A stretch of DNA of 13,735 bases from Desulfonatronaceae bacterium UBA663 (GTDB taxonomy: Bacteria; Desulfobacterota; Desulfovibrionia; Desulfovibrionales; Desulfonatronaceae). Position 1 is the stretch's first letter. Every line of letters starts with the position of its first letter. The notes under the pieces were generated by a model. The model did not search any database. It was not told the DNA's origin and saw nothing but the letters and a program-made list of their open reading frames with translations. The position numbers and the translations under genes were made by a program. The stretch lies in the NCBI GenBank assembly GCA_002299865.1, contig DBNV01000115.1:1234-14968 (forward strand). The letters are read 5' to 3'. Positions 6,825 through 12,379 of the stretch are shown here, piece after piece.

Positions 6825-7721
6825 ATGCCCATGAACATCCCCTTCACCATTGCCCTCGTCCAGATGTCCGTTCCAGGCGATCCTGCGGAGAGCCTGGCCA
6901 AGGCCGAACACTTTGTTCGTCAGGCGGCTAGGCTGGGCGCCAACGTGGTCTGTCTGCCGGAACTCTTTCGCACCCCGTACTTTTGTCAGCATGAAGACCC
7001 GGATGTCTTTGATCTGGCTGAGTCGGTCCCAGGTCCGAGCACGCGCTTCCTGGCTGCGGCGGCCAGGGAGGAACAGGTGGTTATCCTGGCTTCCCTGTTC
7101 GAGCGACGCGGTCCGGGCGTGTATCACAACACCCTGGCCGTGCTGGACGCGGACGGCGAGTGCGCCGGATTATACCGAAAAATGCACATCCCGGACGATC
7201 CCGGCTATTGCGAAAAATACTATTTCGCCCCCGGCGACACAGGCTTCAAGACCTTTGACACCCGCTTCGGCCGCATCGGCACGCTGATTTGCTGGGACCA
7301 GTGGTATCCGGAAGCGGCCCGGCTCACGGCCCTGCAAGGGGCCTTGGCCTTGTTCTACCCCACGGCCATCGGCTGGCATCCCGAGGAAAAGAACGCCTTC
7401 GGAGCCGAGCAGTTGGAGGCCTGGGTCACGGTGCAGCGCGGCCATGCCATTGCCAACGGCATTTACGTGGCCGCGGTGAACCGCATTGGCCATGAAATCC
7501 CGGTCCAGGGCGGGCCGGGGCTCGAATTCTGGGGCAACTCCTTTGTGGCCGGGCCCATGGGGGAAATCCTGGCTGCGGGCTGTTCCGACAGCGAAGAAAT
7601 CCTCTTGGCGGAAGTCGATCCCCGGCGTGTGGAAATCGTGCGCCGCCACTGGCCCTTTCTGCGCGACCGGCGCATTGACGCCTACGGCGGGTTGACCAGC
7701 CGGTATCTGGATGCGTCCTGA
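6825..7721 (+). CDS. aguB: N-carbamoylputrescine amidase
   Basis: Carbon-nitrogen hydrolase (nitrilase superfamily) that converts N-carbamoylputrescine to putrescine, CO2 and ammonia, the second step of the agmatine deiminase route. The 298 residues fit the family. The Glu-Lys-Cys triad is visible as Glu46 in CLPELF, Lys119 in YRKMHIPDDPGYCEKYYF and Cys156 in LICWDQWYPEAAR. The motifs FYPTAIGWHP and GNSFVAGPMGEIL, and the position next to aguA, favour N-carbamoylputrescine over beta-ureidopropionate or other amides. Two starts are close together, ATG 6825 and ATG 6831, with no strong Shine-Dalgarno; the AAGAGGA just after lipA is too far upstream to choose between them. aguA follows after 82 bp. 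Confidence 0.93.
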   Translation: MPMNIPFTIALVQMSVPGDPAESLAKAEHFVRQAARLGANVVCLPELFRTPYFCQHEDPDVFDLAESVPGPSTRFLAAAAREEQVVILASLFERRGPGVYHNTLAVLDADGECAGLYRKMHIPDDPGYCEKYYFAPGDTGFKTFDTRFGRIGTLICWDQWYPEAARLTALQGALALFYPTAIGWHPEEKNAFGAEQLEAWVTVQRGHAIANGIYVAAVNRIGHEIPVQGGPGLEFWGNSFVAGPMGEILAAGCSDSEEILLAEVDPRRVEIVRRHWPFLRDRRIDAYGGLTSRYLDAS

Positions 7722-7803
7722 TGCAGCCCGATCTCTGCGCACCGGCGTAAGACTGTTATAAAAATCCATCGCCGCTTAAACGTGCACAGGGGACTCTAAG
7801 ATC

Positions 7804-8856
7804 ATGAATTCGCTGCATTCCCGCCTGCCCGCTGAATGGGAACCCCACGAGGCTACATGGCTGGCCTGGCCGCACAACGCCCGGGACTGGCCGGGCAAGT
7901 TCGCGTCCATCCGCTGGGTCTACGCCGAGATCGTTCGCCATTTGGCCGCGTCAGAGCCGGTGCGCATCCTGGTCAACTCCCCGCGCTGGGAGCGTGAGGC
8001 CAGGCAGATGCTGACCAGGGCTCACGCGAACCTTGACCGGATCGCCTTTTTTCAAATTTCCACCAACCGAGTCTGGACCAGGGACTACCTTCCGGCCATT
8101 GTCCTGGACGAAAGCGGGCAGCGCCGGGCCGTGCGCTTCAGCTTCAACGCTTGGGCCAAATACCCGGACCACGATCTAGACGCGGCGGTGCCCGAACGCA
8201 TTTGTCGCGCCCTGAACATGCCCATGATCACGGCCACATATCAAGGCCAGCCCGTTGTCTTGGAGGGCGGGGCTGTCGACGGCAACGGCCTGGGCAGCCT
8301 GCTGACCACCGAGGAATGCCTTTTGGATCAGCACGTCCAGGTCCGCAATCCCGGCCTGACCGCAAAAAACATGGAATCCGTGTTTCGCGACACCCTGGGC
8401 GTGAGCAATGCCATCTGGCTGGGCCGGGGCATTGCCGGTGACGATACCCATGGCCACGTGGACGACCTGTGCCGGTTCGTGAACCCGCGCACCGTGGTCC
8501 TGGTGCGCGAAAACAATCCTGCGGATGCCAACTACCAGGCCCTGGAGGAAAACCGCGAGCGCCTGGAAGGAGCGCGACTGGAGGACGACTCCAGGCCGGA
8601 GGTGATCTTCCTGCCCATGCCCGCGCCCCTGTATTTCGAAGGCTTTCGGGTGCCGGCCAGCTACGCCAATTTCTACATCGCAAACCGGGTCGTGCTTGTG
8701 CCCACTTTTAACGACGTCCAGGACCGAATCGCCCTGGGCATCCTAGCCGAGCTTTTCCCGGATCGTCGGGTGATCGGCATCCACGCCGTGGATCTGGTCT
8801 GGGGCTTCGGCACGCTGCACTGCGCAACCCATGAACATCCCGCTGCAAACCGTTGA
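7804..8856 (+). CDS. aguA: Agmatine deiminase
   Basis: Guanidino-group-modifying enzyme (PAD_porph family) that hydrolyses agmatine to N-carbamoylputrescine and ammonia. The 350 residues begin with the family opening LPAEWEPHEATWLAWP. Active-site elements are WTRDY (Asp94), LEGGAVDGNG (Glu154), GDDTHGHVDD (His218, Asp220) and the nucleophile Cys340 in GTLHCATHEHP. The cysteine motif differs from the common HCITQQ form and looks closer to the Helicobacter-type enzyme, whose GDDT..H.D and LHC motifs this one shares. ATG 7804 is preceded by AGGGGA at ten bases. The 82-bp gap before it shows a TATAAA at 7757-7762 but no convincing -35, so an internal promoter is unproven. The substrate pathway partner aguB is directly upstream. 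lipB begins near or just after the stop. Confidence 0.94.
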   Translation: MNSLHSRLPAEWEPHEATWLAWPHNARDWPGKFASIRWVYAEIVRHLAASEPVRILVNSPRWEREARQMLTRAHANLDRIAFFQISTNRVWTRDYLPAIVLDESGQRRAVRFSFNAWAKYPDHDLDAAVPERICRALNMPMITATYQGQPVVLEGGAVDGNGLGSLLTTEECLLDQHVQVRNPGLTAKNMESVFRDTLGVSNAIWLGRGIAGDDTHGHVDDLCRFVNPRTVVLVRENNPADANYQALEENRERLEGARLEDDSRPEVIFLPMPAPLYFEGFRVPASYANFYIANRVVLVPTFNDVQDRIALGILAELFPDRRVIGIHAVDLVWGFGTLHCATHEHPAANR

Positions 8857-8905
8857 AAAATTTTCGCCGACTTACGTTGCCGGGAACAGAGTGACGGTCA
8901 GTTTC

Positions 8906-9094
8906 ATGTGCTTTCCCCATGAACACCGAAAAACGATCAAGGACTCGTCACCTTCGCAAACGTCGGGGATATACCTTGTGCGCGACCTTGGCTTGATGCC
9001 CTTTGGCCAGGCCCTGGACATCCAGATGGCCGCAGTGCAGGAGGTGGCAAAGGGCGAGGCGGAACGAATTTTTGCGTGGAGCATCCGCCGGTGA
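8906..9094 (+). pseudogene. lipB: lipB 5' portion, cut off by a frame break
   Basis: This frame encodes the N-terminal part of octanoyltransferase: GIYLVRDLGLMPFGQALDIQ...EAERIF, which corresponds to the LVRQLGLQPYEP...DEIW region of E. coli LipB. After ATTTTTGC near 9068-9075 the reading frame leaves the family and stops at 9092-9094, while the next frame picks up exactly where LipB should continue (VEHPPVITLG). The homology needs one missing base, about GC(N)GTGGAG, to be continuous. The start is unclear: ATG 8906 gives 62 codons, and ATG 8831 overlaps the end of aguA. No good Shine-Dalgarno sequence marks either. It could be a sequencing error, a true mutation, or a recoding site. Confidence 0.75.
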
Positions 9095-9657
9095 TCACTC
9101 TGGGTCGCAACGGCGGCCGCGAACATTTGCTTGTCCCCCCGGAAGTCTTAGAGCAACAAGGCATCAGTCTGGTTCAGGCCTCCAGGGGCGGAAGCATCTC
9201 CTGTCACTTTCCCGGCCAGTTGGTGGCCTGTCCCATCCTGCGGATAGCCCGCCGGCCCGGCGGCCTGCGCGGTTTGGTGCACGACCTGGAAGAAGCGGTC
9301 ATCCAGGCTGTGGCGTTTTTCGGACTGCAAGCTCGGCGCAGCTCGGGTCGGCCCGGCGTGTGGGTCGGGGAGCGCAAAATCGCCTCCATCGGTTTGGGCC
9401 TGCGCAAGTGGGTCAGCTTTCACGGGTTGGCCTTGAATGTTTGCAAGGACACCAGCTTGTTTGACCTGATCACCCCGTGCGGCTTGCACGGAGTGCGGCC
9501 CACGTCCGTGCATGGGGAATTGAACCGGGAGAGGCCGGATCTGCGCGAAATGAAGGAGGCGCTAACCAGGGCCACGGGTGGGGTTTTCAGCATCCGTTTT
9601 GACGGATTTCTGCCGATATCCCGCCAGCGCATGGACAACGTTTTTCCCGTGGGCTAG
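9076..9657 (+). CDS. lipB: Octanoyltransferase LipB, catalytic portion (frame-disrupted gene)
   Basis: LipB transfers octanoyl groups from acyl carrier protein to lipoyl-domain lysines, giving LipA its substrate. This frame, from GTG 9076, holds nearly the whole catalytic domain: VEHPPVITLGRNG, RGG (37-39), HFPGQLV with His44, GVWVGERKIASIG with catalytic Lys101, FHGLALNV, and TPCG with nucleophile Cys135. The usual RGG..TYHGPGQ motif reads RGGSISCHFPGQ, with Tyr and Gly replaced by Cys and Phe. About 40 N-terminal residues are missing from this frame and are found one frame over in 8906-9094. GTG 9076 as a real start is unlikely, because it would delete a conserved strand and has no ribosome site. 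Catalytic residues are intact, which argues against long-standing decay. Confidence 0.85.
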   Translation: MEHPPVITLGRNGGREHLLVPPEVLEQQGISLVQASRGGSISCHFPGQLVACPILRIARRPGGLRGLVHDLEEAVIQAVAFFGLQARRSSGRPGVWVGERKIASIGLGLRKWVSFHGLALNVCKDTSLFDLITPCGLHGVRPTSVHGELNRERPDLREMKEALTRATGGVFSIRFDGFLPISRQRMDNVFPVG

Positions 9658-9700
9658 AATTATGTTTTCAAGCACTCATACCTCTGCACAAGGAATTCCT

Positions 9701-10447
9701 ATGAAACTTCGTTTGAGCATCGTCCTTAGCCTGTGTCTGCTGATCCTGGCATGCGGCCAACAAACCGCCACTTCCCAAAGCGAGGTCAAGCCTCCCCTGA
9801 AGCTGGAAACAAAAGCCCAAAAAACCAGTTACGCCATTGGCATGGATATCGGCTTGAACATCGCCCAGGGAGGCTTTGATATCGACGCCGATGCCTTGGC
9901 CCAGGGGCTGCGCGACGGATTGGGGCAGGGCGGCCAGCCCTTGATGACCGAGGAGGAGATTGGCGAGGCCTTGATGGCCCTGCAACAGGACCTGATCCAG
10001 AAGCAAATCGCCATGGTCCAGCAACAGTCCGCCGCGAACAAGGAAAAGGCGGCGGCTTTCAAAGAGGAGTTCAGGAAAAAGGGCGGCGTCCTGGCCACGG
10101 AAAGCGGCATCCTGTACCGCGAAATCACGCCGGGCCAAGGGCAGAAGCCCACTGCCGAGGATATTGTCACGGTGCACTACCAGGGCGCTCTGGTGGACGG
10201 CACCCCGTTTGACAGCTCTGTGGAGCGTGGCGAACCGGCTACTTTCTCCGTGGGCGGAGTGATCCCCGGTTGGACGGAAATCCTTCAGCTCATGCCCCAG
10301 GGCGCGAAATGGGAAGTGGTCATCCCGTCGGAGTTGGCCTACGGTGAGCAGCAGGCCGGTCCGGTGATCACACCGGGCTCCACCCTGGTCTTTGAAATCG
10401 AACTGCTGGACGTGGTTAAGGGCAGCGAGGCCCCGGCCGCGCAGTAA
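9701..10447 (+). CDS. FKBP-type peptidyl-prolyl isomerase, lipoprotein (FkpA/Mip-like)
   Basis: A 248-residue predicted lipoprotein prolyl isomerase for extracytoplasmic protein folding. The signal peptide MKLRLSIVLSLCLLILAC ends in a lipobox (LILAC) with Cys18 as the lipidation site; Gly19 follows. Residues about 35-128 form the helical dimerisation domain typical of Mip/FkpA/FklB (KTSYAIGMDIG..., then Gln/Lys-rich helices). The FKBP domain runs from about 136 to 238, with binding-pocket residues Tyr160, Phe170-Asp171, Val187-Ile188, Trp191, Tyr214 and Phe231. The start is ATG 9701, with AAGGAA six bases upstream; the open frame extends further upstream, but only this ATG gives a signal peptide. 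It lies 43 bp after lipB and is probably the last gene of the rightward run, facing rpe. Confidence 0.93.
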   Translation: MKLRLSIVLSLCLLILACGQQTATSQSEVKPPLKLETKAQKTSYAIGMDIGLNIAQGGFDIDADALAQGLRDGLGQGGQPLMTEEEIGEALMALQQDLIQKQIAMVQQQSAANKEKAAAFKEEFRKKGGVLATESGILYREITPGQGQKPTAEDIVTVHYQGALVDGTPFDSSVERGEPATFSVGGVIPGWTEILQLMPQGAKWEVVIPSELAYGEQQAGPVITPGSTLVFEIELLDVVKGSEAPAAQ

Positions 10448-10561
10448 GTATTGCGCGAGTGATCACGAGGTGCTGCTTTTCGTGATTCGGTCGATTGGTT
10501 GTCGATGGTTCGGCCGAATCCGGAAACCATCCCCTGGGAACAAAGACAATAGCGCACCAAT

Positions 10562-10589
10562 CCAGAACTGTCTGGCCAGAACAGTCTGG
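10562..10589. repeat. Tandem 14-bp repeat, each unit a mini-palindrome
   Basis: CCAGAACTGTCTGG is followed immediately by CCAGAACAGTCTGG, differing at one base. Each unit has CCAGA/TCTGG arms, and the pair can also fold into one long stem with small bulges. TTTAAAAAG follows. It could be a terminator stem for the FKBP gene, although the T run is only three bases, or a protein-binding tandem site. Confidence 0.75.
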
Positions 10590-10592
10590 TTT

Positions 10593-10622
10593 AAAAAGCC
10601 CCTTCAGCGCCCCCTTTGGCTT
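10593..10622 (-). terminator. Possible rpe terminator
   Basis: On the minus strand AAGCC (plus 10618-10622) can pair with GGCTT (plus 10596-10600), and TTTTT follows. The stem is short and the loop long, so support is weak. It lies about 85 bp beyond the rpe stop codon in the expected orientation. Confidence 0.3.
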
Positions 10623-10706
10623 AAGCCGAGTCCTTTGGTTGATCTTAAGGGAGCTTTCTTCGGGGGTTTTCTTCATGCGTCCAGCAAAAAACAGCAGCAG
10701 TGGGCT

Positions 10707-11375
10707 TTAGCCAGCGGCGTCAAGAAACGTCTGCAGGCGTTTTGCGTAGGGCGGAAAGCCAAAAAAGGCTGATCCGGACACGAACACATCGGCTCCGCAG
10801 TCCACCAGTTCCCGAACGTTTTCCGGCGTGACCCCTCCGTCCACCTGAATCAGCGTATTCAAACCTTGTCTTGCAATCATCTCCCGAAGCTCCCTGATCT
10901 TGCGCGTGCTGAAGGGAATGAATTTCTGCCCGCCAAAGCCCGGGTTGACGCTCATGATCAGGACCATGTGCACTTGCGGAAGCACATACTCCAGGACATG
11001 AGGCGAGGTATGCGGATTCAGGGACACAGCCGGCTTGGCTCCCAGCCGCGCGATTTCTGAAATGGTGCGCTCCAGATGGACGCAGGCCTCGACATGCACG
11101 CAGAGCAGATCCGCTCCAGCATCCGCGAAATCCGCCAGATATCGATCCGGATGTTCCATCATCAAGTGTACGTCGAAGAAGAGATTGCTTTGTTTGCGGC
11201 ACGCCTTGATCACCGGCGGGCCAAAAGTGATGTTGGGCACAAAGGCCCCGTCCATCACGTCCCAATGCACCCACTCTGCTCCGGCCTGCTCCAGGGCGGC
11301 CAGCTCCTCAGCCAGACGGCTGAAGTCCGCAGACAGCAGGGACGGGGAGATGATGATGGATCTTTTTTTGCTCAT
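10707..11375 (-). CDS. rpe: Ribulose-phosphate 3-epimerase
   Basis: Interconverts D-ribulose 5-phosphate and D-xylulose 5-phosphate in the pentose phosphate pathway. The 222-residue TIM barrel is standard length. Visible motifs are SPSLLSADF (10-18), HWDVMDGAFVPNITFGPP with metal ligands His37 and Asp39, FDVHLMMEHPD with His70, MSVNPGFGGQKFI (141-153), IQVDGGV with Asp179, and FVSGSAFFG for phosphate binding. The start is set at the ATG complementary to 11373-11375, because MSKKRSIIISPSLL is a normal N-terminus and AGAGGAA lies about five bases upstream; the open frame continues 24 codons further without family similarity. It is the only leftward gene in the window, convergent with the FKBP gene and divergent from sufC. 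Confidence 0.96.
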   Translation of the reverse strand: MSKKRSIIISPSLLSADFSRLAEELAALEQAGAEWVHWDVMDGAFVPNITFGPPVIKACRKQSNLFFDVHLMMEHPDRYLADFADAGADLLCVHVEACVHLERTISEIARLGAKPAVSLNPHTSPHVLEYVLPQVHMVLIMSVNPGFGGQKFIPFSTRKIRELREMIARQGLNTLIQVDGGVTPENVRELVDCGADVFVSGSAFFGFPPYAKRLQTFLDAAG

Positions 11376-11401
11376 GAAGTTCCTCTCTGGGGCCTTGCCC
11401 G

Positions 11402-11419
11402 CCGTTAATCCCGTTAATC
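11402..11419. repeat. Tandem direct repeat of CCGTTAATC
   Basis: Two exact back-to-back copies of CCGTTAATC (11402-11410 and 11411-11419) lie 27 bp upstream of the rpe start codon and next to the hairpin array. The position would suit a regulator site for rpe, but no known motif is recognised. Confidence 0.7.
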
Positions 11420-11424
11420 TTCGA

Positions 11425-11538
11425 GCGGGCGAAGCCCGCGCACTCACACTGCGGGCGCAGCCCGCACACGCGCACTGCGCCGAAGGCGCACACTCGTACT
11501 CACACAGGGCGTAGCCCCCACAGGATGGGGGCTACGCC
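11425..11538. repeat. Array of four perfect hairpins in the rpe/sufC divergent region
   Basis: Four perfect inverted repeats follow one another. They are GCGGGC-GAA-GCCCGC (11425-11439), TGCGGGC-GCA-GCCCGCA (11450-11466), TGCGCC-GAA-GGCGCA (11476-11490), and a 12-bp stem GGCGTAGCCCCC with GGGGGCTACGCC around a 7-base loop (11508-11538). Starts are spaced 25, 26 and 32 bp. The spacers are C/A-rich, with ACTCACAC occurring in two of them. Related GC-rich hairpins are typical of dispersed REP-like elements. No T run follows, so they are not simple terminators. Confidence 0.85.
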
Positions 11539-11555
11539 GTTGTTGGGGCAAAACC

Positions 11556-11589
11556 TGGACTTGGATCCAAGAAGTGCTTATGATCATAA
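11556..11589 (+). promoter_or_regulatory. Candidate sufC promoter with two overlapping palindromes
   Basis: TGGACT (11556-11561) and TATGAT (11579-11584) with a 17-bp spacer resemble a sigma70 promoter; a start near 11591 would leave a leader of about 24 nt before ATG 11615. Two perfect 12-bp palindromes overlay it: CTTGGATCCAAG (11560-11571) in the spacer and TTATGATCATAA (11578-11589) over the -10. Both are placed as operators would be. The regulator is unknown; an Rrf2/IscR-type Fe-S sensor is a guess from the genes controlled. Confidence 0.45.
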
Positions 11590-11614
11590 ACTTGAGCAAA
11601 GCAAAGGAGAGCAT

Positions 11615-12379
11615 ATGCTGCACATAGAGGATCTCCACGTCTTCATCGACGACCAGGAAGTGCTGCAGGGCGTCAGTCTGGAAATCAAGGAAGGGGAGAC
11701 GATCATTCTTTTCGGACCCAACGGTTCGGGCAAGACCTCGCTGCTCATGGCCTTGATGGGGTTCGCCAACTACAAGGTCACCCGCGGCAAAATCACTTTC
11801 AAAGGACAGGACATCACCCACGCCCCGATCTACGAACGGGCCCGCCTGGGCATCGGCATGTCGTTCCAGCGCCCGCCGACCATCCATGGGCTGAAGACGC
11901 GCCACCTGGTGACCATGTGCGCCAAACACCGCAACAGGGCCGTGAATATAGACGAGTTGGCGCGCAAGGTCAATTTTGATCAATTCCTGGAGCGGGACAT
12001 CAACGCCGGGTTTTCCGGGGGCGAGATCAAACGTTCCGAACTGCTGCAGCTCATGGCCCAAAAGCCGTCCCTGCTGCTTTTCGACGAGCCTGAGTCCGGC
12101 GTGGATCTGGAAAACATGGCGCTCATCGGCAACACCGTGCGCGAACTGCTCAACGGTTCCCAGCAACCGACCCTGGGGGCGAGCATGAAGGATCTGCGGG
12201 CCAAGCGCTCCACTTCCGGCCTGATCATCACGCATACCGGGTACATTTTGGATTACATTTTTGCGGACCGGGGCCAGGTGCTCTACGACGGCGTGCTTTG
12301 CTGCGATTCCAATCCCAGGGTGATTTTGGAGCATATCGGGAAGTTCGGATACAAGGAGTGTGTGCGATGTCTGAAGTAG
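11615..12379 (+). CDS. sufC: Fe-S cluster assembly ATPase SufC (SmsC-like)
   Basis: ABC-type soluble ATPase that works with SufB to assemble Fe-S clusters in the cytosol. The 254 residues carry Walker A GPNGSGKTS (34-42), the Q-loop Gln85 in SFQRPP, the signature FSGGEIKRSELLQ (133-145), Walker B LLLFDEPESGVD (Asp157, Glu158) and the H-loop ITHTG (His207). The FSGGE..RSE.L form and DEPESGVD are SufC-specific and exclude a membrane transporter. The sequence looks like the divergent form found in anaerobes and archaea in two-gene units, described as the SUF-like minimal system. ATG 11615 has AAGGAG at six bases; the frame is open upstream, but lacks SufC similarity there. Its 3' end overlaps sufB by 13 bp, implying translational coupling. 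The C-terminal tail has extra cysteines (Cys229, Cys230, Cys249, Cys252). Confidence 0.93.
   Translation: MLHIEDLHVFIDDQEVLQGVSLEIKEGETIILFGPNGSGKTSLLMALMGFANYKVTRGKITFKGQDITHAPIYERARLGIGMSFQRPPTIHGLKTRHLVTMCAKHRNRAVNIDELARKVNFDQFLERDINAGFSGGEIKRSELLQLMAQKPSLLLFDEPESGVDLENMALIGNTVRELLNGSQQPTLGASMKDLRAKRSTSGLIITHTGYILDYIFADRGQVLYDGVLCCDSNPRVILEHIGKFGYKECVRCLK

Larger units (their letters stand above)
10448..10706. other. Convergent intergenic region with short palindromes
   Basis: The 259 bp between the FKBP stop and the rpe stop have no supportable gene. They contain several small symmetric elements: ATCACG/CGTGAT arms (10462-10486), the palindrome TTCGGCCGAA (10509-10518), the CCAGAAC tandem repeat (10562-10589), and the palindrome GGCTTAAGCC (10618-10627). 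Open frames crossing it show no family resemblance. It should hold the terminators of both flanking genes, though neither is textbook quality. Confidence 0.6.

Noticed and set aside
7722..7803. Promoter for aguA in the aguB/aguA gap
   Set aside because: A TATAAA is present at 7757-7762, but no acceptable -35 lies at the right distance.
10392..10772. Open frames on both strands across the FKBP/rpe gap
   Set aside because: They start inside the FKBP or rpe coding region or lack ribosome sites, and their translations match nothing recognisable.
11425..11538. Possible CRISPR array
   Set aside because: The units are hairpins of different sequence with 9-17 base spacers; there is no constant 24-37 base repeat and there are no cas genes.
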